Positions 21,707 through 33,794 of a DNA stretch of 64,000 nucleotides are shown here, piece by piece (position 1 is the first letter of the stretch; each line of letters begins with the position of its first letter). The DNA comes from Dryas octopetala (lineage: Eukaryota > Streptophyta > Magnoliopsida > Rosales > Rosaceae). The translations under genes were made by a program, and so were the position numbers. The notes under the pieces are model-generated. The model saw nothing but the letters and a program-made list of their open reading frames with translations, searched no databases and was not told the origin of the DNA. Location: NCBI GenBank assembly GCA_963921425.1, contig OY992835.1, positions 23,622,001-23,686,000 of the forward strand. The letters are read 5' to 3'.

Positions 21707-22570
21707 TATCTCAAGGTAAAGAGTAAAGAGAGAGAATTGATCGGAGGATGTGTTGTAGATGAAAGTTTCAATTTGACAAATTTGTGAAGACCCTAAATTT
21801 ATAGTCATTCCACACTAAAATAGTGCAGCTAGGGAGTTTATAAACAATTATATAGTGATGCAGAATTCAAACTCTATCAGTTGCCACTAAAGTAGTGCAG
21901 CTAGGGTGTGCATCTAGGGAGCTTCTTAAACATTTTCAATAGAACAATGCTTTTGTTCTATTTTCAATAACTTTTAGGGCATTGTTTTATTGAAAATGTA
22001 TTATTGGTATTGTAACCTCAAGCTTTGACTTATTATATTTTAGTTTCAAGAGTCGAGATGAATAACTTTTAGGGGGCAATGTGGGATTGGTGTAAAATAA
22101 TAATACCAAAACTGTGTTGAGGTTACAATACCCTTAACAAAAGGAACCTAATCAAACCCATTTCAGTTTTAGCATAATCTCAAACTTGAACCAAAGAAAA
22201 GATGATCCTCAAGGTCTGTAAGTCGCCAATTCAGTAATTCACCAAACACTACCCTTCAAATGACTGACAAGGAGAGATAAAAGAGTAATATATCTGATGT
22301 ACTCTGAGTAATTAACAAGGAGTTCCAATACAATATCATTCATTACAAAATCCTTGCAGTTATGTTACACTCTTCAGTTGAACAATTTCTTCTGCGAACT
22401 TATTATGATTGATCATACAAGTCCATTCAAGAACACAGGACATAACTCAAATTTGGCATTAACATATACAATTAGAACTCCATGGCTTGGGAAAACTGAG
22501 GCTTCAGGTCCATGTTAATTCCAACTCCAATGCCCTTCTGAATCAGTACGGAAAGGACTGATCTCCCTAC
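21707..22570. other. Promoter of copy C and 3' flank of the DUF863 gene
   Basis: Non-coding. A direct repeat of AAAGTAGTGCAGCTAGGG-like words occurs at about 21,818 and 21,890. The stretch from about 22,320 to 22,570 is probably the 3' untranslated region of the DUF863 gene. Confidence 0.4.
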
Positions 22571-25500
22571 TTATTTTAGATCAGGAACAAGAGAATTATT
22601 AGTCGGACATCTTTGCCGTGGTGGACGCCTTGTCCTCTTACCCCAACCTGTTAGACTTGTTTCCTCAGGTCCCTGCAGCTCCCCACATTTAGGCTGCTGA
22701 ATCTGAGGCGGGCTAACTGCAGCGGCCACAATAGTAGAGGGAGCACAATTTCCCAAACGCTTCCTCCCCCTTCCCCTGCCACTCTTACTGGCGTTTCTGT
22801 GTGTCACTCCTGACTGCCAACTGCCACCAGCTGTTCTAATCAACCCTTCAATTATTTGAAGATCCTCAGTCACCTCATTTCTTGACAAAGAAGCAAGACC
22901 GGGAAGTATATCTCTCTGGAAGTCCTTCCGTTGCCTCCCTCTCCTTGTCTGACCTCTTCGTGGCCTTTTTGTCAATTCCGCTTCTTCTTTTGGTTTGTCT
23001 GAATCCGGAGGCATATAGGAGTACTGCTCTACCTTGGTTTCCACCAAATTTAATGTCATGTACTCAAAGTAATCCATCACATCTGGAAAGGACTCTTCAT
23101 CACAGGCAGTAGTAGCCTTAACCTTTGCCTCATTCTCATTCTCAAAATTTTCTTCATGTGAAGAAATTGTTTCTGCAAACCAAAGAAGGCAGTCACTCAC
23201 TGAAGCATCCCTTTCCTGACAAGTGGCACTTTCTCCAAGATCATGAGTAGCATTATCCTGCATATCATGAGCTTGGGATGAAGAGATGGCAACTAGAGCC
23301 TCGGCTGCAATGCTGATAAGACCCTCGTGAGGTGGGTCAAAAGGTTCCTTACATATGCTTTCCATAGAATCTTCCCCAGCTACATCTGTTTCATCTATCA
23401 CTGGTGCCTCCAAATCTATCACTGTTTTTGTCTTCATAATTGGAGAACTGGGTGTCATTTGAGTTTCTTCTTCAGTTATACATCTATTTAAATCTATTTG
23501 GTGTCTTGAATCAGCATTGTCATTAGCCAATCCTTGAATCAGCATTGTCATTAGACCCTCTGCTTTCAGTTGCTCTCTACACATGTGTGACACAGGATCA
23601 TGAACCATATCACTTTTAGCTAACCCAATTTTAATAGAGTTGCCACTGTCAACTACAGAAGAAAGACAATCAGGTTTGCCATTCTCAGTATCATGGCCAC
23701 GAATTAATGACGAGGAATCCTGAATAGGACTTTGAGAGGGGCCCTTTCTCAAATCTGTTCGGTTAACGAACTTCTTAGAATAGCTCCATAAGGAATTTAT
23801 TTTCATCTGATGAGAAGCTTCACTTTCTTTAGAAGACTTGCCATTGCAAAGTGGCATTGCTTCAAGCCAATGCAATCTTCCTTGTGGGTTTTCTGGGTTC
23901 CTCAGCCCATGGAGAGAAAATGTATTTTGTTCACCAGTTACTCCATGCAGATATTTATTCAGAGGCACAACATCATTCACATCAATTGCAGACTTCGCAT
24001 CCACCCTGTGACCTATACTCAAATGGTGCACTCGATGACCATGTTGTGCAAATATTTCAGAAGCAGAATTTTGGTTGCTGTCTCCATTTTGGAAGCCAAG
24101 GGTGATTGAGGGGTGGCATGCCTGTGATTCATTGGCCTCCAACTTAGCACGAAAGGAAACACCATTTTGGTGTGACACCTCAGCTTCTGGACCAGGAGTT
24201 GATGGTATTGAATTACAATCTACAAGGAATCTGTCCCTGATAAGTTCAGGGCTTTGCTGCAACATGATTGAAGCCCTATTAGGTTGTGCTGAGGTATTAA
24301 AGAAAGTGTTTCCTTGAACTGATATTATGTTCTGGCTCAATCTATTTGGAGATTTTGTCCAATTCGGAGATGACTCAGAAATGACCACATCAGACTGAGA
24401 AGACTTAGCAGATGAATCAGTATCTCTTTTAGAGATTTGAATACCAAAAATGGTACTATTTATCCATTTCTCCGTTTTATTCTGATCAGAAGGGAAAATC
24501 TTAGCAGGCTCATAGGCTTTCCTAGCTTCAGTTACTGATGATTCACACGACTTCTTAGAATCTTGAAGACCAAAGCTTCCACCAGAAAAACTTCTTGTTT
24601 GCTCTGAAATGAAAGCATATCAATCTATTAGTTTTTTTTGTTTTTTTTTTTGGCCAGGAATATCAATCTATTTGTTTAAATTGAAGAAAACAGCAACCCT
24701 TTGTAAACTTGATAGTCTTGTGCTTTATCAGCAGTAAAGTTAACAATTGGAGGAAACATGTTTAACTAGTTCTCATTGGTTCAGAACTTCAGATAAGAGT
24801 AGTATATGCAAGCAAGAATCTGAAAATTTTAAATTCAAACTTGTAAATGAGGTAAAATTGCACAATAATGGAATTTAGACCTTTAATAGAGACTTCAAGT
24901 TCCTGCTGGAAATAAAACAAGAAATTAGATAGCTAGATGCTTACCAGACTTGAGAGTATTTGTTAACCACCCTTTTTGGTTCGTTTCACTCTTTAAATAC
25001 AGATTAGTAACTCTTCCATCCTTCCCCATTTGTGGGTTTTCAGGGAATTTCTTTGCAAAAGGCCAGACTCCTTGATAGGCATTTGCAGATAAAGCCTGCC
25101 TTTCTATCTCCTCTTTGGAGCTGGTGTCATTGCCAAAATTAAAGACAGAAGTTGTAGCAGACACTTTATCAATATGAATGGGTTCATTCAGATTGGTCAA
25201 ACCATTGCTTCTTTCTAAACACAAACCAGAGCTCAAAGCACTACTGTTATACCCAGATGTTTCACCAATGTGATTAAATAAAATTGTATCTCTTGCCTGA
25301 GTAACCTCATGTCTTTTGTTAGGAGGACAATCTTTTGTTCCTGACCCCATGACAACTCCTTCTGGTTCTTCTTCATCACTGATGTATTGATCAGCTGGAA
25401 GTTCAAGGTTGAACAATCTTCTTGGACGCTTCTTGCCTCTGAAATCCGAAGGTTCACGGTCCTTCAACCTGACTCCACTTTGGCTGGGGCCACCACAGGT

Positions 25501-26094
25501 TTGCATGATTTTTCCAATAGAATTACATTGGCTGATACCAGTACTCGATGCAGATGGTCTACCATAATAATCGGAATCAACCAAGGGAAAATTAGAAATA
25601 TGCCAACTCTTTCTGTCATCAGTTTGAAAGCCAGATGAAAATAGAGTTGATTGTGATGTCCCTGTTGCTTTTGGATGTATGAGTAGTTCTTTGCTTTTGA
25701 TCTCGTTCATCAAGTCCTTTTGTCTTTCGTAAAGACGATGGAGTTCATTCAGCTGAATGAGAAAATCACACATAAAGATGTTCAAGTATTAGCTAACTAC
25801 TTTGGGTACTCAAAGTTTGACACTTTCTTACCCAACATATGAAGGTTCTAGAATATACACCTGATGCCTGAATATGGATTCGTGCTTCAATATAATATGC
25901 CTCAGTTGTTCCTTATTGCCTCCATGAAATCCATCCATAACTGGCCTTGCCGGGAACATGTCATATTGTTGCCCGTTCTTCAAGGTTTTGCTCTCATGGA
26001 GTAGGGACCAGCCACCATGGTTAACATTGCTACTTAGATTCTGTATGGAATAATATCCTGGTAGATACATCTTTGACTGTACTTCAGTTCCCAT
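22571..26094 (-). CDS. DUF863 family protein
   Basis: Three coding exons, 26094..25861, 25752..24945 and 24603..22571, join in phase into a 1,024-residue protein. All borders are GT-AG. The start MGTEVQSKMYLPGYYSIQNL matches the conserved N-terminus of the plant DUF863 family (Arabidopsis At1g69360, At1g13940, At1g26620). The exon 2 start LNELHRLYERQKDLMNEIKS is a likely coiled coil. The C-terminal signature includes RRGQTRRGRQRKDFQRDILP and GLASLSRNEVTEDLQIIEGL, then SGRGRGRKR. Arg/Lys-rich stretches (KRPRRGQTRRGRQRKD, RGRGRKR, KRTRRPPRQR) suggest nuclear localisation. The molecular function of the family is not established. The start codon follows a 5' UTR intron whose acceptor (TTGCAG) lies four bases upstream of the ATG. 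Confidence 0.9.
24617..24672 (-). mobile_element. Tiny poly(A) insertion in DUF863 intron 2, 13-bp target duplication
   Basis: Two copies of ATATCAATCTATT (24617-24629, 24660-24672) flank a 30-bp insert. In gene sense the insert is TCCTGGCC, then A11, C, A8, CT. It ends 26 nt upstream of the splice acceptor of the last exon, in the usual branch-point zone. Confidence 0.75.
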
Positions 26095-27200
26095 TCCTGC
26101 AATTAACTCAAGAAACATTGCTAAATTGACTTGGAAAAAGAGAGAAGTTATGGACTTAAATTTCACCAATAAGCAAAGAAACGCAATGCTCAGTGTTGCC
26201 AAAACAATCAGCAGAACCACATACATCAGATAATTACATACTGCAACTTGAGGCAACTCACAATCACTACTTCCAAAATTTTCACAAGATTTGGAGACAA
26301 TATAAATTTTTGAAGTAGTCATTAATACTAGCTCAACCAAATTCTACATCAGAAATCAATAGATTGAGAAAGCAGAAATCTTTGCTCAGCAAATAGAGTA
26401 AATCATCAAGAATTCACCATCTAATTATGCCTATAAGACACAATTTTGGAAATAGCATTTCATTTTAAGTACATAACCCATAAAAGGAAAAAATTTGGCT
26501 AATCAATACAAAGAGAAAAGAGTGTATAAAACCAATTACCCAAATCAATGTTAATGTTTGACTGCAGATATCAATCAAATGTTAAAGTGTAACCAAGAAA
26601 AGAAAAATAAAGCAGAGAAAAAGAGAGCCGTAAAATCAAACACCAAAACCATCAAATTCTACATAAAGCAAAACAGAGAAACAACAAATAATCAAACACC
26701 ATTAAGACACACAATTGCCAATTACCTCATATGGTTATCCTCCTACAAGCTTTATCAGAGTTCCCCTATGAATTCACCAAAACCTCCAAAAACTGGCAAC
26801 GACCTAGAAACCAATTCAGCTCCATCATAATTCACATCCCCAACACAAAAGAGAAAGTGAACAAAACTGATAACAACAACCCAAGAAGACCATGAACCAG
26901 AACACAAAGATAACCACCTCGTAGAACCCAAACAGAGAAGTGGGTACTTCTGTAGTGCCATCGAAGAAGAAACTTAGGTTGTCCCCAGACAAAGGAATAT
27001 ACAGCAGCAATTCAGATCTGCTGAGCCAGAATCTGATGAGAAAATAGAGGGATCCCACATCCCCAAACAGAGAAGATCTTTTTTCCTACAGAGAAGCAAC
27101 AGCAATAGCAACAACAACAAATGACTTGTTCAAGAACAAGGACTTCAAATTTGTCAACTTGTGGTCTGCCATTATTCTATATACCTTGCTTCACCTATGG
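26095..27200 (-). other. Leader region of the DUF863 gene
   Basis: Probable 5' UTR exon(s) and intron. A good donor in gene sense (ATATGAG|GTAATT) lies near 26,726, and the acceptor is at about 26,099. The transcript start is likely around 27,100-27,200. No separate gene was seen. Confidence 0.4.
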
Positions 27201-28244
27201 CTTTGGCTCCAATGATTTTTTTCCCCATTTAATTATTACTTTTCTTTTTCTGGGTCTTTGAGGATGTGAAAGATATGGGTATTTTTTAACTTTTCTTTTT
27301 CTTTTTTCACATTTTCTAGATTCTCTCCACCTTCCATGCTTTTTGGGTACACAAATATTTATATTCGGAAAGTACTTCAAAAGATGGGGACACCTGGGTT
27401 TGCTGAAGCAACAAACTAACAGTTTCCGAAAGTGGCTGACCCTTCTTGAATGGATCTTTCTCGGACTAGGTACAGCCCACGCGCGTATAAGGCGCGTGAA
27501 AAATATTCCTTGTCTCGTAAGTACATCGTGTACGAAGATAGGCTTATAGTCTTATAGATTTGGCTTTGTACGATGACGTTTGCTGTCTGAGGTGGTCGGG
27601 GGTTTGTGCACGTGCATTGAAAGGCGCGTGCGTGGCTTGTATTTTTAAATTTAAGACTTTCCAAATATGAGAAAAGAAAATTGAAATTCACATTGAAGTT
27701 TCTATTGCATTTATGCAAAGAAATAGATTGTTTTATTGGATTATTATTAAATTTAAGACTTTCCAAATAGATTGTTTGTTACTTTGTTTTGTCCAAATCT
27801 GATTGGTTTTATTTCATTTCCAATACTGCCTCTTATAGGTCAACTCAAGAGTGGGAACAAACAATATTTGGGGGATGAATTTTGTTTTGCATTTTTATTA
27901 CATGCCAACAAGGCAACAAGACATGTATTAAGATAATGTGTTATATAAATTAGTGACAAATACAAATAATTGACTATCATCATGGGTTGTTATCTATAAT
28001 TGACATGTATTAGTGATAACCCTTGATTTACCCTTTCCGTGATAATTATAATACTTCCTTTTCAAAAGTCAAAACAATAATTTGTTTCCAAAATTTATGA
28101 GTTTTTATCTTTTATAAATGTGTAGTTGAAAATAGTGAAAAGCAGCTGTTTTTTTGGGACCTACAAAAGGTAGTCATATTGATTGAAATTGGTATTCACT
28201 GTGCGGACAAGAGGTTGAAATTAATTTATATTGATCTTTTTGAT

Positions 28245-28325
<81 letters not shown>

Positions 28326-28889
28326 TCCCTCTCTGCTATGATGAAATTAAAAGTGAAGGTTTTGGCTTTATTGCCCTCCAGTCTAGTTCAAAATTTATTT
28401 GGGTAAACATGACAGGTTAACTATATAACATCACAGTTTTGGGCTACCATTATCAACCTATGTGATCTGCTTTGTTTCTCTCTAAATTCAATTGATGCTT
28501 GTAATTTAATGTTTCTTTAGGCATCTCATGATACATGCTCTCCGGGATTTTTTGTGGTTTGGAACTATGAACTCTTCATTGTTCTGAATTACACAATTTC
28601 TTGAGCTAGATTTACCCTAGAGAATGCAAGATTGATGAGATTAGTCCAGCTATTTTTATTAATTAAAAATTTACTTGTTTATTTGCTCTCTTTTTCTTTT
28701 TGTGAAGCTTTCAAACTTACAATATGTATTTCTCATTTTGTATTATTTTATGTGTTAAAGTAATATTGCCTTATACTAGGAAACTTGATATCGTCAACTA
28801 TACATGGATTTAAGGGTGAATCTTGAGATTCGACAAATATTTGATACCAGAATTGATATCATTAAATATATTAGAAGGTTTCTGGAGTT
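27201..28889. other. Gene-free spacer
   Basis: AT-rich non-coding DNA. A 20-bp word, AAATTTAAGACTTTCCAAAT, occurs twice about 100 bp apart (about 27,645 and 27,748). GCGCGTG-type words cluster at 27,480-27,640. No open frame is credible. Confidence 0.5.
28247..28334. repeat. Long (CT)n microsatellite
   Basis: About 88 bp of CT repeat with a few CCCT interruptions at the 3' end. Any protein read through it is an artefact. Confidence 0.97.
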
Positions 28890-29212
28890 TCTGTGTGCCA
28901 ATCCTGACAGCCAATTAATTGAAGATCCTTGGTCACCACATTTCTTGACAAAGAAGCAAGTTTGGCAAATTTAGGGTCATCTACTCAACTGGAAAAGACA
29001 CTTCACCATAGGCAGTAGTTTCCTTAACCGTTGCCACATTCCCATTCTCAAGATTTTCTTCATGCCTCCAAATTATTTCTGCAAACCAAAGAAGGGAATG
29101 AAGCAATCTTCCACGGAAGAAAAACACCATTTTGGTGTGACAGCTGAGCTTTTAGACTAGGAGTTGATGGTATTGAATTACAATCTACAAGCAATCTGTC
29201 CCTCATAAGTTG
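28890..29212 (-). pseudogene. Collapsed copy of DUF863 exon 3
   Basis: About 320 bp resemble separate stretches of the last DUF863 exon, in the same order and orientation, with the parts between deleted. 28,890-28,915 matches about 22,796-22,822. 28,911-28,960 matches about 22,853-22,900. 28,990-29,100 matches about 23,088-23,195. 29,119-29,212 matches about 24,157-24,247. The shared text includes CATTTCTTGACAAAGAAGCA and GGAGTTGATGGTATTGAATT. No reading frame is kept. It is a decayed duplicate about 4.8 kb from its source. Confidence 0.85.
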
Positions 29213-29396
29213 ATATGAAGCGTGCCAAGGCCCACGAGTTCAGTACAAATAATGTTACTTAAATTAAGACATGAATTCAGATAATGTTATTTAAATTAGT
29301 GACTAATACAAATAATTGACAATGCGAACCAACTAAATAATTGTATTTTCCTTACAAATTTTACAAATTCTAAAATCCTACCACCACAAACAGATC

Positions 29397-30403
29397 TCAC
29401 CAAACCTTCCTACGGCCCATAAGCCCAAGAACCTTCTCCCATAGCCCAACAATTCCTACACTACTCAAATCAATTACACTTGGGCTACAAGCTGCTATAG
29501 TCCAATACCCAGCTCTTATTTCATTCTTGAGTTGCTCTTTCTCCCACCCACAATACCCATCAAAGAACCTGAAGTCCTCAAGCCCAACCATATTCCGCTT
29601 CACCATTTCAGCTGCACACCCCACACTTTCCTTTGTCCCATAATACAATCCCTTCATCACCTCATCAAAAACACCACTCCTCCCAACCCCAATATCACCC
29701 CCTTTGGGCCATACCAAGAACAACCCCTCCTCCAAAGGCCCACCAAAAAATAACGGCCTATCAGAGAACGTGCCCGCAACATCTAGAGTCCTCGATCTTG
29801 TTTCCTTGATCGACATAAGCGAGGGCCGGTTCAGTATGATACCAGATGGGCCCAAAGGCCCAGTAGATAAGACCAAAATGACTGTGCGTTCAAAAATGTG
29901 GACCCCATCGAGCTTTTCGGTGGCAAGGAGTAGGCAACCCTTTTCGGGCTCGTGGATTGTGTGAGCCCATTTCTCACCAACAGTGATGGGTTGAGAAGGA
30001 TGATCCTCATCCACCACAGTGTCAAGATCAACAAATGAGGAAGTGGGCTCTTTGGGCCTTGGTGCTTTTTCTGCAGCTACCAGTTTTGCTCTGAATGATC
30101 GCCAATCGGCATCAATGGAAGGTTTGCTGTCATCGTTGAACGGTGGAGATGAATCCATGCGGCAACCTATCATTAGACAGATACCCATTAGCAAATGTAA
30201 GAAGAGTAGGGTAGTATTCCCTATTTGAAACAAGAGCAATAGAACAACTTTAACTTACATGTTATTGAAGATGGAATGGCAACTCTTTTGCAGTGAAATT
30301 GAGCGGAGTTTCTATTGGGGTAAGTGAATATTTTGGGTCTTACTGAGGGGCTGTGTTCTAAGGTTTTGGTGAAGGAATTTGAGGCAAGAAAACAAGCTTC
30401 CAT
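29397..30403 (-). CDS. YqgE/AlgH (DUF179, UPF0301) family protein, plastid-targeted
   Basis: Two exons, 30403..30259 and 30166..29397, join in phase (ACAT|GT, codon Cys) to give 304 residues. The first exon is rich in Ser, Lys and Arg with few acidic residues (MEACFLASNSFTKTLEHSPS), which suits a chloroplast transit peptide. The mature part carries the family pattern CLLLATEKLDGVHIFERTVI, then GPSGIILNRPSLMSIK and DRPLFFGGPLEEGLF. It continues with RFFDGYCGWEKEQLKNEI and GYWTIAACSPSVI. Bacterial relatives are UPF0301/YqgE proteins, whose biochemical role is poorly defined. Arabidopsis At1g33780 is the likely counterpart. Confidence 0.9.
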
Positions 30404-31085
30404 GATGGGTTTCTTTCTGCTTAGCTTCTTTGTTTTGAGTTTTGATGGCGGATCAAAGATTCATATATACAATGAGTGAGGCTAAATGTGCACCACAAGG
30501 TGATGTTTGATCCAATCCCATTATTCCTATCCCATCCCAATCTATGTTGGATGTTCCTTTCTCAGCTTCCAAAGTATGGGCCATTGGATATGACTTTACA
30601 CATGGCACAAAAGGACGAGTCCTTTGTGGGTAACGGGTATCTGATCAATCAAAACCTTTTAGATGACGTGTCATACTCGTACCCAGTTATTTGTTGGGCA
30701 GTTGTTTCCCAAACTTTGAAGCACTAGCTTGTGAGCTGTGAATGAAATAACTTCAAAGAACAATCCCATTAAGAAATTAAAGTTGGGTTACAAGCAAATC
30801 AGCCAGAATGATCAGTAGCACAGTAAGACATAACAAACTTATATCTCACTGATAAAAAATGAATGGCCTGCGCAATTGTTACAAGTTAATTGCATACACC
30901 AATACACATAAGCAACAAATCATAAGATCGATTCCCCTTCTATTTATCAACAAGTATACACAACTGTAATGCAAAAACATTCGTGCGAAGTTTCTCTCTG
31001 AAATCTTTTCAATTACGAGGCTTGGAGAAGTGTTTCTAGCCGAGTATGAGATGATGCTCACTATATAGACACCATTTTTGGTAGT
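30404..31085. other. Spacer between DUF179 and PPR genes
   Basis: The DUF179 promoter side (a TATATA-like word at about 30,464-30,472 on the minus strand) and the 3' flank of the PPR gene. No further gene was seen. Confidence 0.45.
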
Positions 31086-32903
31086 TTATTCACCTATTGT
31101 ATTGGTAATACTCTTTGAGGACATATCCCCTGGCTTCAGATCTTCACCTAGTCTACCAATCATCCGATATATTTCATCGGATTTAGGGTGTAATTTATCA
31201 AATACTGTAAATTCATGGACCTCATCATCCACCTCGATGCTACTAGCCCCTGAAGGTTTCTGGACTCCCGTGCTCCTCATTTCCAGCCTCACATTGGAAA
31301 CATTTTCCCAATCACCAGCTGCAGCATAAATATTTGACAACATTGAAAAATTTCCTGGATCTGATGGGTCTAACTTAACCAGGTGATTACGAACCTCCTC
31401 TGCCAATTCCAGATCATTATGCATCCGGCACGCCCCCAAAAGGGTCCCCCATATAATAACATTCGGTTCCATTGGCATGCTATGCACAAGTCTAAAAGCT
31501 TCCTTGAGACGCCCCCTACGACCCAAAAGGTCAATCATGCAACCATAATGCTCAACTTCTGGTACAATCCCATACTCCCTCTCCATAGTATTGAAGGCAT
31601 GAAGTCCCTCCTCCACAAAGCCTGCATGTGTACAAGCACATAAGACGCCAATGAAGGTGACTTTATCTGGCTGAAACCCAGCTTCTATCATTCTAGAGAA
31701 GAGCTGAAGCGCTTTCTCGCCATGTCCATGCATGGCGAACCCTTGGAGCATGGCATTCCAAGATACCAAATCTTTCTTTGCTATCCCATCAAAGACTCTA
31801 TATGCTTCATCCAAGCTACCACACTTTGCATACATATCAAGCAATGCATTGGACACTGGAGTACTACATTTGAATCTAGTCCTCTCAATTGAGGAATGAA
31901 CTTTCCTACCCAATCCAATCAAACCAGACTCTGCACAAGCAGCCAAGATACTGATAATAGCCCCAACATCAAGCCTCAATCCAGCTTCCTCCATTTGATC
32001 ATATAACATAATCGCCTCCTTCGCATCCCCCTTTTCAGCATAGCCAGATATAATGATAGTCCACGGAACCAAGCTCTTGAAAGGCATCTTATCAAACATC
32101 ATTCTTGCCATACCCATATCTCCGGCTTTGCTATAACCCGAAACCAGTGTCGACCACGAGACAACATTCCTCTGGGGCATCTTCTGAAACAACTCAAAGG
32201 CTTCATTCATTCGCCCGGCCTTCGCATACCCATCCAATATTGTATTCCAACTAACCGCATCTCTGTCAGGCATTTCATCGAACAAGCGACGAGCTTCACC
32301 CAACTCCCCCGCTTTTGCCAACCCACCAATCATAGAATTCCAAGACACATTATCTCTCTCACCCATCACCATAAACACCTTCTTTGCTTCAATAACACCA
32401 AGCAACCCACACTTGGAATAAGTATCGATGAGCGAGTTGGGCACAAAGATATCAGAACCAAACCCAAATTTCTCAATGTGGGTATGAATCATTTGAACCA
32501 CAGGCAACCAATTCTTCCCCAAACACCCTTTTAAAAGAAATGGGTACGTAAAATTATCTGGATAAACCCCATTAAGCTGCATATCAAAGAAAGTAGCAAA
32601 AGCCTGCGAGGTCTGAGAGTTCTGCATGTGAGCTCTGATCAGAGTATTATACAAATGGACATTGGGTTGTTGAATTTGATTGAAAACGTTGACGGCGAGC
32701 GCCATTTGGCGACAGAGAGAGAAGGCAGCAATGAGCTTGGGTGCTGTGTGGAGGTCCTGGTGGAGATTGGCCTTGAGAATTTGGGCGTGGACTTGCTTGA
32801 TGTGGCTTAGGTTTGTGCATCTGTGGAGGTCTGAGAGCTTTTGGTCTAAGAGTCTTCGTGTGGAGACCCATGATGGGGATCGTGATGGTAAGCACATTTG
32901 CAT
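31086..32903 (-). CDS. PLS-class pentatricopeptide repeat protein with E domain
   Basis: Intronless, 605 residues. After an organelle-targeting N-terminus and the LSHIKQVHAQILKANLHQDL segment, PPR motifs run almost to the C-terminus. Examples are YNTLIRAHMQNSQTSQAFAT, VSWNTILDGYAKAGRMNEAF and VSWSTLVSGYSKAGDMGMAR. The repeats are followed by an E-type end: WGTLLGACRMHNDLELAEEV, LSNIYAAAGDWENVSNVRLE and KPSGASSIEVDDEVHEF. There is no DYW deaminase domain. E-class proteins bind organellar RNA at set sites, usually for C-to-U editing, and need a DYW partner in trans. The closest Arabidopsis match that comes to mind is At3g29230 (mitochondrial). The ATG at 32903 opens the frame. Confidence 0.9.
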   Translation of the reverse strand: MQMCLPSRSPSWVSTRRLLDQKLSDLHRCTNLSHIKQVHAQILKANLHQDLHTAPKLIAAFSLCRQMALAVNVFNQIQQPNVHLYNTLIRAHMQNSQTSQAFATFFDMQLNGVYPDNFTYPFLLKGCLGKNWLPVVQMIHTHIEKFGFGSDIFVPNSLIDTYSKCGLLGVIEAKKVFMVMGERDNVSWNSMIGGLAKAGELGEARRLFDEMPDRDAVSWNTILDGYAKAGRMNEAFELFQKMPQRNVVSWSTLVSGYSKAGDMGMARMMFDKMPFKSLVPWTIIISGYAEKGDAKEAIMLYDQMEEAGLRLDVGAIISILAACAESGLIGLGRKVHSSIERTRFKCSTPVSNALLDMYAKCGSLDEAYRVFDGIAKKDLVSWNAMLQGFAMHGHGEKALQLFSRMIEAGFQPDKVTFIGVLCACTHAGFVEEGLHAFNTMEREYGIVPEVEHYGCMIDLLGRRGRLKEAFRLVHSMPMEPNVIIWGTLLGACRMHNDLELAEEVRNHLVKLDPSDPGNFSMLSNIYAAAGDWENVSNVRLEMRSTGVQKPSGASSIEVDDEVHEFTVFDKLHPKSDEIYRMIGRLGEDLKPGDMSSKSITNTIGE

Positions 32904-33230
32904 GGCAGAAGAGAGAGAGAGAGAGAGAGATCGAAGAAAGGGTAGGTTTAGTTTTGGAGGGTTTTGGTTAACGTAGGAGAAGACATGGCGGTTATTATGG
33001 TTTGTGTGAAACTGGGAAATAAATGGTTAAATGTCTATGGCTCGCAGCCTAGGATGTTATTTTGTAGACTGGGAAGCGAGCCGAGCCCACTTGTATTCTA
33101 AACCCACGATACGACCAGGCCGCTACTAAAGAACTATGGGCCAAAGCCCGGTCCCATGGCCGAAATTACGGCCCAAATATAGTTCAGTTCATTCTCACAC
33201 ATTTCCTTTTAGAAAACAATCAACTAAGTA
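32904..33230. other. PPR promoter and leader
   Basis: A GA repeat (about 32,911-32,930) lies just upstream of the PPR start codon. No other feature was seen. Confidence 0.45.
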
Positions 33231-33411
33231 TTGAGTAAAACTTACCTGCCCCTGGGATGCCACCTATGTGGTGTCACCAGGGAGAGAGAAAGAGAGAAAG
33301 GGAGAGAGAAAGAAGAGAGAGAAAGAAAAGGAGAGAGGAGAGAGATAGAGAGAAAAGAGATGATGGGGATACCACCTAGTGATATCCCGGGGGCAGGTAA
33401 GTTTCACTCAA
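33231..33411. mobile_element. 181-bp fold-back MITE
   Basis: The terminal inverted repeats are about 28 bp and begin TTGAGTAAAACTTACCTGCC on the left and TTGAGTGAAACTTACCTGCC on the right complement. Each terminus can itself form a small hairpin (CCTGG...CCAGG; GGGAT...ATCCC). The centre is a GA-rich purine tract. A 3-bp GTA lies directly outside both ends (33228-33230, 33412-33414). A 3-bp duplication fits PIF/Harbinger or CACTA relatives; the superfamily is uncertain. Confidence 0.75.
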
Positions 33412-33794
33412 GTAATATTGATTCTTTCATTATTAACTTCTTAATCAAAGCAAAGTGTTAAGCCAATAAAATAATAATAAAAAGACAAAATAATGAAAGC
33501 CCAAACAATCAGTCCATGTTATATCTAGAAAAGAATTGTTGAACCAATAATTGTCTTACAAATTACAATAATAATATAGCAAAGTTCATGACCATTTTTG
33601 TTCTTTTGTTATTTAAAATTCCATAGTCTCCAATCTCCATGTGAACAAAATAGTTTACATTCTCAAATTGTCTTTAAAATATCATTTAAAATGAAGGAAA
33701 GAGAAAAAAAAATTTGGGTGTGAATGTAACACCGTCACCTAGTGTTATTAAGAGTACTACTAGCGATCCTAATTTATATTCAAAATTTAGATCC

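Noticed and set aside
28179-28406. Open frame across the CT microsatellite
   Set aside because: The middle is a Leu-Ser repeat produced only by (CT)n.
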